In this document: one piece after another, positions 8,694-15,346 of the stretch
Position numbering within the stretch: position 1 is the first letter of the stretch
Layout of the letters: each line of letters starts with the position of its first letter
Assembly: GCA_004322045.1 (NCBI GenBank)
Contig: SCRN01000040.1
Location: forward strand, 62,001-126,000
DNA: 64,000 nt
Source: Paraburkholderia sp.
Lineage (GTDB): Bacteria; Pseudomonadota; Gammaproteobacteria; Burkholderiales; Burkholderiaceae
Direction: 5' to 3'
Notes under the pieces: model-generated
Told to the model about the DNA's origin: nothing
Databases searched by the model: none
The model's input: the letters and a program-made list of their open reading frames with translations, nothing else
Position numbers and translations under genes: made by a program

Positions 8694-9821
8694 ATGGAAA
8701 TCAAAAAAATGATACTGGCTGAGGCGCTGCGGCGCGAAAACAACAATGCTGATCTGATGCGGCTGTTGGCCGCGTTCGCGGTGCTCTGGACGCATTCATA
8801 TGGGCTTGCGCCACACCTTGGGGTGCAGGAGCCAATCGGATCATTTTTGGGCTTTGATCAAGCAGGCCCGCTAGGCGTGAAGTTCTTCTTCTTTCTTAGT
8901 GGGATTTTGGTCACCAATAGCTGGCTGACAAGGCAGTCCCCGATCCGCTTCGCGTTGGCCCGATTTTTTCGGATTTTCCCCGCCCTTCTGCTGAGCGCGA
9001 CCTTTTGCATCTTTGTGATAGGACCAGTTTTTTCGAGCATCCCACTGGCGCAATACTTCTCAAATACTGAGACCTTCACGGCGGTGTTTTTGGCTCCGTA
9101 TCGTGAGTACTTGATCCCTGGGCTGTTTTCGAGCAACCCTATCAAATACACGAATGGTGCCATCTGGACCATTCGATATGAGTTGGCGATGTACATCCTT
9201 TTACTCGCGCTTGGGATGTTAGGCTTGTTCAAGCACAAGGTTGTCTCCACGGTTTTCCTTGTGGCTGTGATGGCGGAGTCATTTGTTTTTCCGAACAACA
9301 TTACTTTCATTAGTCTAAGCAACGTGAACGTCGCCGGCTATTTGCCGGGATTCTTCGCTTTCGGAGCGCTGTTCGCTGTTCATAAGAACAGTATCGCCAT
9401 CGATGCGAAATTGGTTATCGGCTGCGCCCTGATTGCCGCCATGTGCATCGATGGCCCTGGGTTTCGCTATGCCTTCTGGGCTGCGTTCCTGGTTGCTTGT
9501 CTTTGGGCGATGACGCTTCCGGCCCTTCGCAAGCTGCGATTGCCGGGCGATTTCTCCTACGGCGTCTATGTCTTCGCATGGCCGATTCAGCAATGTCTCG
9601 CCCAGGTGATGCCGCATTCGGTCTTATATGCTCACCAGACGTTCACGTTCCTGCTGTCACTGCTGTGTGCAATGCTCTCGTGGTACGCAGTCGAAAAGCC
9701 TTGCATGCAGTTCGGTCGTCTTCTTGCGGACTCGATCGACCTCATTATGAGACGCGGACCAAGAGAAAAAGCCGTGCCGATCGCCGAAGTGAATACAGCC
9801 GCTGCGTTGCGAACGGACTGA
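8694..9821 (+). CDS. Membrane O-acyltransferase, acyltransferase 3 family (lysogenic conversion candidate)
   Basis: The product is a 375-residue integral membrane enzyme of the acyltransferase 3 (OafA/YrhL) family, which transfers acetyl groups to surface glycans. Seen are the N-terminal RLLAAFAVLWTHSYGL with the family His, GVKFFFFLSGILVTNSW, and RFALARFFRIFPALLLS. About ten hydrophobic helices follow, then FSYGVYVFAWPIQQ and LSWYAVEKP near the end, all family hallmarks. I chose ATG 8694, with GAGG eight bases upstream, over ATG 8649. Bases and codons are visibly more AT-rich than in the tail genes, as is usual for phage cargo. O-antigen acetylation by a lysogen would block re-adsorption of related phages; that role is inferred. 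Confidence 0.85.
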   Translation: MEIKKMILAEALRRENNNADLMRLLAAFAVLWTHSYGLAPHLGVQEPIGSFLGFDQAGPLGVKFFFFLSGILVTNSWLTRQSPIRFALARFFRIFPALLLSATFCIFVIGPVFSSIPLAQYFSNTETFTAVFLAPYREYLIPGLFSSNPIKYTNGAIWTIRYELAMYILLLALGMLGLFKHKVVSTVFLVAVMAESFVFPNNITFISLSNVNVAGYLPGFFAFGALFAVHKNSIAIDAKLVIGCALIAAMCIDGPGFRYAFWAAFLVACLWAMTLPALRKLRLPGDFSYGVYVFAWPIQQCLAQVMPHSVLYAHQTFTFLLSLLCAMLSWYAVEKPCMQFGRLLADSIDLIMRRGPREKAVPIAEVNTAAALRTD

Positions 9822-9850
9822 CGACAAAGCGCTGAAGTTAGCAATGACCA

Positions 9851-9872
9851 AACCGCCTCCGGGCGGTTTTTT
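9851..9872 (+). terminator. Rho-independent terminator after the acyltransferase
   Basis: A seven-base-pair stem AACCGCC/GGCGGTT with a TCCG tetraloop is followed by a run of T (9867-9872). It closes the acyltransferase transcription unit and separates it from the lysis block. Confidence 0.85.
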
Positions 9873-9919
9873 CGTTTCGGAAGCCGCCTCGAGCAGCTTC
9901 TTCCTTTTCCGGGGTATGC

Positions 9920-10270
9920 ATGTCCGAGATGAAGGCTGCGCCGTCGCGCGCGAACACTGAGGAACGCTTCAAAGCGGGGGAGCGCCGGTTCTCGCGTTTG
10001 GAGCAACGAATGAATGGCCTCGATCAGCAGATGGATGCGAATAACCAGGCTGTCCTGGAGCATTTGCGGCAGCAGGATGCTCGCACGGAAGGCATCGCAT
10101 CGAGCATCGACGAGCTGCTGGCCATCCTGAAGATGGCGAAGTCGGGGATCGGTTTCTTCGCGGCGACTGGTCGCGTACTTCGACGAGTCGTAGTCTGGTT
10201 CGGCCCATTCATCGCGGCGGTCGCAGCGATCTGGGGGCTGGCGCACGGTAAGTGGCCGGGACAATCGTGA
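9920..10270 (+). CDS. Phage coiled-coil membrane protein upstream of the endolysin
   Basis: The product is a 116-residue protein. Residues about 10-70 form a charged heptad-like helix (RFSRLEQRMNGLDQQMD), a likely coiled coil. One hydrophobic segment, VVWFGPFIAAVAAIWGLA, lies near the C-terminus. The stop overlaps the endolysin start (GTGA), so both are translated together. Position suggests a lysis helper, either a single-span holin or an anchor protein, but no known family is recognised with confidence. The start at 9920 has no strong ribosome site; an in-frame ATG nine bases later is an alternative. Confidence 0.62.
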   Translation: MSEMKAAPSRANTEERFKAGERRFSRLEQRMNGLDQQMDANNQAVLEHLRQQDARTEGIASSIDELLAILKMAKSGIGFFAATGRVLRRVVVWFGPFIAAVAAIWGLAHGKWPGQS

Positions 10271-10818
10271 ATCTCACGCCTCAAATCATCAGCGCCGGGT
10301 GCGGCGCGTCGCCGTCGCGTGCCGCGCTCTTCACGCCATTCATTCAGGCCGCATGCGACCACTACAGCATCGCGGAGCCGCTCGATGTCGCCGCGTTCCT
10401 CGCGCAGATCGGCCACGAGTCCGAGCGCTTGGTATTCACGAAGGAACTGTGGGGCCCGACGATCGCGCAGCGTGCCTATGAGCCGCCATCCGAGAAGGCG
10501 AAGGAGCTGGGCAACACACAGCCGGGCGATGGCCGATTCTTCTGTGGCCGCGGGCTTATCCAGATCACCGGTCGAGCCAATTACGCGATCGCGGCTGTCG
10601 CGCTCGACCTCGACCTATTGAGCCATCCCGAGCTGCTCGAACAGCCGGGGCACGCCGCAATGTCGGCGGCTTGGTTCTGGTGGAACAAGAAGCTCACGCC
10701 GTTGGCGCTCGCCGGCGATTTCATCGAACTCACGAAGCGTATCAACGGCGGCACGAATGGGCTCGCCGATCGACAAGCACGGTATGCCGCGGCGAAGGTC
10801 GCGCTCGGCATCGCCTAA
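10267..10818 (+). CDS. Endolysin, glycoside hydrolase family 19
   Basis: The product is a 183-residue GH19 (chitinase-like) lysozyme that cuts peptidoglycan to free phage progeny. Seen are AFLAQIGHESERL, with His50-Glu51 as the likely acid site, and KELWGP. The family core RFFCGRGLIQITGRANY and the late TKRINGGTNGLADRQ follow. No signal peptide is present, so a holin is needed for export. I prefer GTG 10267, which overlaps the preceding stop by four bases; GTG 10252 is an in-frame alternative. Length is typical for phage GH19 enzymes. A hairpin terminator lies about 70 bases downstream. Confidence 0.9.
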   Translation: MNLTPQIISAGCGASPSRAALFTPFIQAACDHYSIAEPLDVAAFLAQIGHESERLVFTKELWGPTIAQRAYEPPSEKAKELGNTQPGDGRFFCGRGLIQITGRANYAIAAVALDLDLLSHPELLEQPGHAAMSAAWFWWNKKLTPLALAGDFIELTKRINGGTNGLADRQARYAAAKVALGIA

Positions 10819-10885
10819 CGGGGCTCGGTGCCCGCCGAGGATCCTTATCTGACGGCCGTTTCGCCCCTCCGTGCCTGCATTCCGC

Positions 10886-10908
10886 GCCCGCCGTTGAGCG
10901 GGCTTTTT
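10886..10908 (+). terminator. Rho-independent terminator after the endolysin
   Basis: Stem GCCCGC/GCGGGC with a six-base loop is followed by TTTTT at 10904-10908. It ends the 9920-10818 pair and isolates the KilA-N gene, which must have its own promoter in 10909-11002. Confidence 0.8.
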
Positions 10909-11002
10909 CGTTTCAAGACCGCGGCTAGGTCGGCCGGCCGAAAGCGCGCTTCCCGGGCGCGTTGCCGCGGTCCCTCATCACCGGGATCTGCGGGAGATTC
11001 CC

Positions 11003-11512
11003 ATGCAACACATTGTCCATGCAACCTTTCAAGGGCTCGAAGTCCGCTTCACCGATGACGGTTGGTTTGACGCCACCGCGGCTGCTGCGAAATTCGGCAA
11101 GCGCCCCGTCGACTGGCTGCGCCTGCTCGAGACAAAGCGTTACATCACGGCTCTTTCTGCTGCTCGCGGAATAAGTGAGAGAACTGCACTTATTCGAGCC
11201 AAGCGCAATAGCGGCACGTGGATGCACCCGAAACTAGCGGTTCGGTTCGCCCAATGGCTAGACATTGAGTTCGCCGTTTGGTGCGACGAGCAGATTGATG
11301 AACTGATCCGTGACGGCTACGCCCGCATCACTGATGCCGAGCGCGCCCACTGGCGGGCAATGCTTGAACTCGACAAGCGCGACGAGACCTCGCGCATCCG
11401 CGCTTCGTTCGGATCCCATTTGATGCTGATGCGAAAGCACGAGTTGCCCGACATCAGGGCCGAGCGAGAACGGCTCGCCACTCTACTGCAACCCTGCCTC
11501 CTCACTCACTGA
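11003..11512 (+). CDS. KilA-N domain protein
   Basis: The product is a 169-residue protein with a KilA-N DNA-binding domain. Seen are the opening strand VRFTDDGWFDATAAAAKFG, the helix KRPVDWLRLLETKRYI, and the core TWMHPKLAVRFAQWLDIEFAVW with CDEQID after it. All are KilA-N hallmarks. The C-terminal part is helical and charged, with no recognised domain. KilA-N proteins of phages are often antirepressors or regulators; the role here is unknown. A GGGAGA ribosome site precedes the ATG. The gene stands alone between two terminators, so it is expressed as a separate unit within the lysis region. Confidence 0.88.
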   Translation: MQHIVHATFQGLEVRFTDDGWFDATAAAAKFGKRPVDWLRLLETKRYITALSAARGISERTALIRAKRNSGTWMHPKLAVRFAQWLDIEFAVWCDEQIDELIRDGYARITDAERAHWRAMLELDKRDETSRIRASFGSHLMLMRKHELPDIRAERERLATLLQPCLLTH

Positions 11513-11534
11513 ACCCGGCTCCGGCCGGGTTTTT
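11512..11534 (+). terminator. Rho-independent terminator after the KilA-N gene
   Basis: Stem AACCCGGC/GCCGGGTT with a TCCG tetraloop and a T run to 11534. It begins at the last base of the KilA-N stop codon. The loop is the same as in the terminator at 9851. Confidence 0.85.
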
Positions 11535-11546
11535 CATTTCTGAGCC

Positions 11547-12044
11547 ATGACACAAGAACACGAACTGCGCGAGACGTTATCCGTCGACGTCGTCACGCCG
11601 GAGCACGCCGATCGCGTGACGACACCGCTTTTCAAGCATACGAAGAAAGCGCTCTTCGAGAAGGCCGAGCCGGCCATCATGATCCCGCGCGACGAGCCGG
11701 GCCGCTGCTGGATCTGCGGACAGACCGAGACCGAGCTCGGCACGCCGCTCGAGGCGCATCACTTCGGCGTCGAGCGCAGCTTCGCCGAAGGAAAGATTCG
11801 ATGGGATCGCGTGAAGGCTGACTACCCGCATTGGGATTGGTCGAAATTCGATCCGTCGAACCCGTATTCATTCGTCGACGACATGGAAGCGCAGGGCGTC
11901 CTGCTGTGCAAAGAGCACCACACAGGCAAAGACGCTGGCATCCACAGCATGCCATTCAGCCTGTGGATCATGCAGCGGTACCTCGAGGACGGTGAGCAGT
12001 TCTCGCCAACCGAAGTCATTCACCACGATCCGGAGCACCTATGA
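11547..12044 (+). CDS. HNH-like zinc-binding phage protein
   Basis: The product is a 165-residue protein. Two zinc-type Cys pairs frame a His-rich core: CWICG at residues 54-58, EAHHFGVE around His71-His72, and LLCKEHHTGKDAGIH from residue 119. This Cys2/Cys-His arrangement is that of HNH nucleases and related treble-clef folds. The catalytic Asn/His set is not clear, so it may be a structural zinc protein. HNH proteins near phage ends often aid DNA packaging. The last bases overlap the next small gene by ATGA at 12041-12044. Confidence 0.65.
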   Translation: MTQEHELRETLSVDVVTPEHADRVTTPLFKHTKKALFEKAEPAIMIPRDEPGRCWICGQTETELGTPLEAHHFGVERSFAEGKIRWDRVKADYPHWDWSKFDPSNPYSFVDDMEAQGVLLCKEHHTGKDAGIHSMPFSLWIMQRYLEDGEQFSPTEVIHHDPEHL

Positions 12045-12217
12045 ACGCAAACACGCAAAAGATGATCGCCGCTGGCGTCGTCATCGCAATCTGGGGCGCC
12101 TTCGCCTTCACCGGAAAAACGCCCGTCGACGGCTTCATTGCCGCACTCGGGTCGGTCCTGACCGGTCTCGGCGTGTGGCATGCCGCGACGTCGAACAATA
12201 AGCCGCCGCAGCAATGA
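12041..12217 (+). CDS. Small two-helix membrane protein, holin-like candidate (58 residues)
   Basis: This short gene is coupled by ATGA overlaps on both sides, to the HNH-like gene and to the lipoprotein gene. The product starts MNANTQKMIAAGVVIAIWG and has two hydrophobic stretches (about residues 8-24 and 32-48) separated by TGKTPVDG. The tail TSNNKPPQQ is short and hydrophilic. Size, two membrane helices and place in a lysis block fit a small holin. There is no family match I can name. Double translational coupling is strong support that it is a real gene. Confidence 0.6.
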   Translation: MNANTQKMIAAGVVIAIWGAFAFTGKTPVDGFIAALGSVLTGLGVWHAATSNNKPPQQ

Positions 12218-12531
12218 TCCGCGCCGCGCTCGCCTGCGCCGGCGTGATCGCGCTCGCTGGATGCGCCGGCACCGCGCACTACTCGGTCTCGCCGTTCTAC
12301 GAGCCCGCGCTCGGTCGGATGGTCTGCTGTCGCGCGGATGCGACTAACAGCAAGGACATCTCGTCCCTGCAATTCGACCTCGCCGAGCAACCTGGCGGCG
12401 CGGTCACGGTTCATTTCACGGAAACGGGCGTTGGCGCCACCGCCCCGATCAAAGCCGAAGGCGCCACAACCACGGCCGTTGCCGGCGCCGTATCGAACGC
12501 CGCGACGGCCGTCATCAAACTTTCCAAGTAG
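12214..12531 (+). CDS. Phage lipoprotein (105 residues)
   Basis: The product has a short signal ending in the lipobox LAGC (Cys at residue 17), then a beta-rich body with PFYEPALGRMVCCRADATNS and GGAVTVHFTETGVGA. It is probably exported and lipid-anchored. It overlaps the holin-like gene by four bases. An outer-membrane spanin subunit is possible because it sits in a lysis block, but spanins are usually Pro-rich and this is not, so I leave the function open. Confidence 0.65.
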   Translation: MIRAALACAGVIALAGCAGTAHYSVSPFYEPALGRMVCCRADATNSKDISSLQFDLAEQPGGAVTVHFTETGVGATAPIKAEGATTTAVAGAVSNAATAVIKLSK

Positions 12532-12541
12532 GGATTCCCAA

Positions 12542-13027
12542 ATGAAGAAGCTCATGCTGCTCGCGGCAGGAATTGTCGCGGTCGCTCTTTCCGCGTGCGG
12601 CGGCACCGCGCCGACGTTGACCTTCCAGCAACAGGTCGCGATTGCGTGCGGGGGCGCCAAAGGCGAAATCGCCATTCTGCAAGGTGACGGCGTATTCACC
12701 GGCGGCGCGGCCGATACGCTTACGAAGACGATCCAGCCGGCCATCGGAAAGGCATGTTCGGCGGGCGCGACCATCGGGAAGCCCGATCTCCAGACGCTCG
12801 TCAATGCGACGCTTCCGCTCGTCAAGTCGCTCGTCGATTCGTCATCGCTGTCGCCGGACAAGATCAAAACGGCTGATGCGGCGATTGATACCGGCATGCT
12901 CGCGTTCAACGTGGCGATCAGTTTGGCGCCGTCCGTCGCGGCAACCACCGCTCCGGCCTCGGGCGCTTCAGTTGCGTCTGCGCCCGCTGCCGCATCAACG
13001 CCGCTCGCCGGCGAACCGCTGAAATGA
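12542..13027 (+). CDS. Phage lipoprotein (161 residues)
   Basis: The start ATG at 12542 follows an AGGGA site. The product begins MKKLMLLAAGIVAVALSACG, a classic lipoprotein signal with lipobox LSAC. The mature part has ACGGAKGEIAILQGDG, and two hydrophobic to amphipathic helices around LPLVKSLVDSSSLSPDKIK. It ends in an Ala/Ser/Pro-rich tail. The final bases overlap the lipase gene by ATGA, so both are coupled. No family is recognised. It may act as a partner or anchor for the lipase. Confidence 0.65.
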   Translation: MKKLMLLAAGIVAVALSACGGTAPTLTFQQQVAIACGGAKGEIAILQGDGVFTGGAADTLTKTIQPAIGKACSAGATIGKPDLQTLVNATLPLVKSLVDSSSLSPDKIKTADAAIDTGMLAFNVAISLAPSVAATTAPASGASVASAPAAASTPLAGEPLK

Positions 13028-13626
13028 CGCCGCGCGACTATGCGCTGCTCGCGCAAGAGGCATATAACGCGGCGCCGGACATCGGCAAAGCAGATAGCGC
13101 CTCGCGCGCGATCGTCCGGCAGACGGCGGCCGGCCTCGTCATAGCCTTCCGCGGCTCCGATGACGAAGAAAGTTGGCTAACGGACTTCGATATCGAGCTA
13201 GTCGACGTCCCGGGCGCGGGAAAGGTGCACGGGGGCTTCTGGCGGGCCTGGAAGGCGATTGGGGTAGGCGTGCTCGCCGCGATCGACGGAAAGCCGGTTA
13301 CGCTCGTCGGGCATAGCCTCGGCGGTGCGTTGGCGCTGATGGCTGCGATCGAGATGACGATCTCAGGGAACCCTCCGGCCGCCGTATATGGCTTCGAAGC
13401 GCCCTGCGTGAGCCCCGAGACCAGCGTGGTCGAGCTGCTCGCGAATGTGCAGGTGAAGCTCTATCGGAAGGGTCTGGATATCGTGCCGATCCTACCGCCG
13501 GGCTGGCCGCCGGCCGCGCCGCTCATCGGTATCGGCAAGCCGGAGTTGCCGGTAATCAACACGCTTGATCATAAGCTAGCAGGGGTCATCGAGGCGCTGC
13601 CGGCGGTAGAGCCGATCGCCGTGTGA
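13024..13626 (+). CDS. Class 3 lipase-like alpha/beta hydrolase (prophage cargo)
   Basis: The product is a 200-residue serine hydrolase of the lipase class 3 (Lipase_3) group. Seen are LVIAFRGSDDEESWLTDF, the oxyanion region of this family, and VHGGFWRAW. The nucleophile elbow LVGHSLGGALAL has Ser98, and Asp152 (KGLDIVP) and His183 (LDHKL) complete a plausible triad. No signal peptide is present. It is coupled to the preceding lipoprotein gene by ATGA. Lipases are not standard lysis genes. It may aid envelope disruption or be lysogenic cargo. The catalytic family call is firm; the role is open. Confidence 0.85.
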   Translation: MTPRDYALLAQEAYNAAPDIGKADSASRAIVRQTAAGLVIAFRGSDDEESWLTDFDIELVDVPGAGKVHGGFWRAWKAIGVGVLAAIDGKPVTLVGHSLGGALALMAAIEMTISGNPPAAVYGFEAPCVSPETSVVELLANVQVKLYRKGLDIVPILPPGWPPAAPLIGIGKPELPVINTLDHKLAGVIEALPAVEPIAV

Positions 13627-13937
13627 TCGGTCGTCACCCAGGTCATCGTCCGCGCCGCTCGACCGTGCCTAGAAGCCACCTCAATGATGCTTGTTGTGCC
13701 AGGCGGATCTCCGCCCCGGCATTCACATGCGCGGCGACGGTGAGACGTTCCGTAAGGATTGTTGAGGTTTTGCAGCAAGGGTGCCCGATTCCTGTATGGA
13801 TACACAGCATATCGGCCACTCGCGGGGGCGGCAAAATTTTGGAAGATGGCAAAAACGGCTCATATACGCCAATGGTGTGGCGCAATGTCAAATTCCAAAG
13901 AAACGCGCTAACCTAATGATTTTGTTGATTTTATAGC
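13627..13937 (+). other. Prophage right-end non-coding region
   Basis: This stretch between the lipase gene and the attachment site has no gene I can support. The last about 130 bases are notably AT-rich. It holds a perfect LexA box (13792-13807). A 21-codon frame from 13846 to 13911 follows, but its ribosome site abuts the ATG, so I do not call it. Confidence 0.5.
13792..13807. promoter_or_regulatory. LexA (SOS) box at the prophage right end
   Basis: The 16 bases CTGTATGGATACACAG fit the CTGT-N8-ACAG SOS consensus exactly. They differ at one position from the first operator of this window's own lexA gene (20372-20387). The host LexA should therefore bind here. Which transcript it controls is not clear. 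Confidence 0.65.
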
Positions 13938-13987
13938 CAGGATTGTGATTCCTGTCGTCGTGGGTTCGAGTCCCATCAGCCACCCCA
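13938..13987 (+). other. attR: 3' fragment of a tRNA-His gene
   Basis: The segment reads as the 3' part of tRNA-His: anticodon stem CAGGA/TCCTG, anticodon GTG at 13945-13947, T-arm GTGGG-TTCGAGT-CCCAT, acceptor strand CAGCCAC, discriminator C and encoded CCA. The D-arm and 5' acceptor strand are absent; AT-rich phage sequence lies there instead. This is what a tyrosine-integrase prophage leaves at the far end after integrating into a tRNA 3' end. The intact tRNA-His should be at the left end, outside the window. Confidence 0.85.
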
Positions 13988-14003
13988 AAGAATTCAAGCA
14001 TTT

Positions 14004-14029
14004 AGCCCAGCCCTAGCCGCTGGGCTTTT
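14004..14029 (+). terminator. Terminator downstream of the tRNA-His fragment
   Basis: Stem AGCCCAGC/GCTGGGCT with a seven-base loop and a TTTT tail. It lies 17 bases after the CCA end and is likely the native terminator of the tRNA-His gene, displaced by the prophage. Confidence 0.75.
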
Positions 14030-14044
14030 CGCTTTCTGGAGTCC

Positions 14045-14063
14045 GTGTAACCAATGTGTAACC
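14045..14063 (+). repeat. Direct repeat GTGTAACC x2
   Basis: GTGTAACC occurs at 14045-14052 and again at 14056-14063, eleven bases apart. The phasing near one helical turn and the place just outside attR suggest integrase arm-type sites from this or an earlier element. This is a pattern match only. The rest of 14064-14271 shows no gene. Confidence 0.35.
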
Positions 14064-14271
14064 GGATTTCATCAATCGCGACTCTCAGCATCACTGCAAT
14101 GGTTTGCTCGAAAGGTCGGAGATCTCGCGCGCCCTACACGACTCATCTCTAACGTCGGAGAGGTCGCGGAGGCTACCATTGTGACGCCCTGGCACCCGAG
14201 TGCTTGTCGGGCCTGTCGCCACCGCAACGCCTACAATGCAAGTATGGTTGCAACCCAGCAAGGAGGCTGCC

Positions 14272-14427
14272 ATGACTCAGTCAATGATTAGCTTTGTAGT
14301 GGGCCTAGCGGTCCTGTTGGTTATAGCGTTCATGCTGGCGCAGCGCTACATGCGTGACCATAAGGGCGAGGGGATAACTCAGTGGCTCGATGCGCATCAC
14401 ATGCGCTGGATGCACCATAAGCATTAG
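14272..14427 (+). CDS. Small single-span membrane protein (51 residues)
   Basis: The ATG at 14272 follows a perfect AAGGAGG (14260-14266) with five-base spacing. The product is MTQSMISFVVGLAVLLVIAF, then a charged tail rich in His and Arg (QRYMRDHKGEG, and HHMRWMHHKH at the end). It has one membrane helix with a basic cytoplasmic tail. No family is recognised. It is next to the attachment site and a toxin-antitoxin pair. The ribosome site makes it a credible gene; the function is unknown. Confidence 0.6.
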   Translation: MTQSMISFVVGLAVLLVIAFMLAQRYMRDHKGEGITQWLDAHHMRWMHHKH

Positions 14428-14453
14428 GGCCATCACGGAAAGCGAATGCAAAG

Positions 14454-14735
14454 CTAGGTCGCCGATTCCAGGCGGATGACAGCGCGGCTTCCCGTCGCTT
14501 CGGCGTAGCGGGACAGCGTGCGCAACGACGGCATCGTGCGGCCACTCTCCATGCGCGCGATGGTCGACTGGGTCGTTTGCATCCTCTCGGCCACCTGTTC
14601 CTGAGTCAGTCCGGCACGCACGCGAGCGGCGATGAGTTCGCGCGCGACGGCAAATTCCGGCGCCTGCGCCTCGTACTCGGCCAGGGTAGCCGGGTCCGCC
14701 AGCAGGCGCCTCTTCAGGGTTGCAAGGTCAGTCAT
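14454..14735 (-). CDS. Antitoxin of HigBA type, XRE-family
   Basis: The product is a 93-residue protein with a C-terminal helix-turn-helix of XRE type. Seen are AARVRAGLTQEQVAERMQTTQ, the recognition helix STIARMESGRTMPSLRTL, and the end GSRAVIRLES. It should neutralise the toxin encoded immediately upstream (three-base gap) and repress their shared promoter. Toxin-first order is the HigBA rather than the RelBE arrangement. The pair sits close to the prophage attachment site, in an accessory patch. Confidence 0.85.
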   Translation of the reverse strand: MTDLATLKRRLLADPATLAEYEAQAPEFAVARELIAARVRAGLTQEQVAERMQTTQSTIARMESGRTMPSLRTLSRYAEATGSRAVIRLESAT

Positions 14736-14738
14736 CGT

Positions 14739-15056
14739 TCAATCCTCTTTCATCCGGGCGTAGGCCATTTCGATGGCACGGCGCGGGGTCTTCTGCGTCT
14801 TCTTCACGAACACGTGCAGCACAACCAGCCGCTGCCCGGTCCTCGTAACGTATATCGCCCGCGCGATGCCATCCCGGCCCGTCATGCGGATTTCCCATAG
14901 CTTCCCCTCCAGCGGGCGCACATGGGGCATCCCGACGCGCTGCGGCCCAAACTCCGCCAGCATTTCCGCAATGTGCAGGAATCGGGCTCGCATATCGGGC
15001 GGCAGCACCAGCAATTCGGCTTCGGCCTCGGGTATCAACTCAACATGCCACGTCAT
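14739..15056 (-). CDS. Toxin of HigBA type (phage-derived Gp49-like / DUF891)
   Basis: The product is a 105-residue RelE-fold toxin of the Gp49-like/HigB group, expected to cleave ribosome-bound mRNA. Typical features are WHVELIPEAEAELLVLP, the helix MRARFLHIAEML, and PHVRPLEGKLWEIRMTGRDG. The family end VFVKKTQKTPRRAIEMAYAR carries the basic and Thr residues that contact RNA. It is first in the operon and is followed by its antitoxin after three bases. Upstream, an AT-rich segment (15057-15085) holds the likely shared promoter. Confidence 0.85.
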   Translation of the reverse strand: MTWHVELIPEAEAELLVLPPDMRARFLHIAEMLAEFGPQRVGMPHVRPLEGKLWEIRMTGRDGIARAIYVTRTGQRLVVLHVFVKKTQKTPRRAIEMAYARMKED

Positions 15057-15346
15057 CAGTCTATCTCTTTTTTGCTATATTTGCACATCACTGACTGACC
15101 TACACCTCGGCGGCATGAACGAATGGCCGCAACCGGCTGGTCGCGGTTCGCTATTTGCGACGCGATTGCGCGCCGCCGCCCGAATCGCCCGTTTCGACGC
15201 GCCTCTGAAGCTGGCGCTCTCGTTGGGTGCAACGTCGCAGACATGCGGCACGGCGCAGCGCAGGTGGTACGATTCGTCAATTGGGCGGCGCGCCGACGGG
15301 GCGCCGGCGATGAACAACCAAGCATCGAGCAAATCACGACTTCATT

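Noticed and set aside
13846-13911. A 21-codon frame downstream of the prophage LexA box
   Set aside because: The GGAAG abuts the ATG and leaves no spacing; the product has no known match, so it is only mentioned with the SOS box.
13623-13916. A 97-codon frame after the lipase gene starting at GTG
   Set aside because: No ribosome site, no domain and it reads through the LexA box; likely chance.
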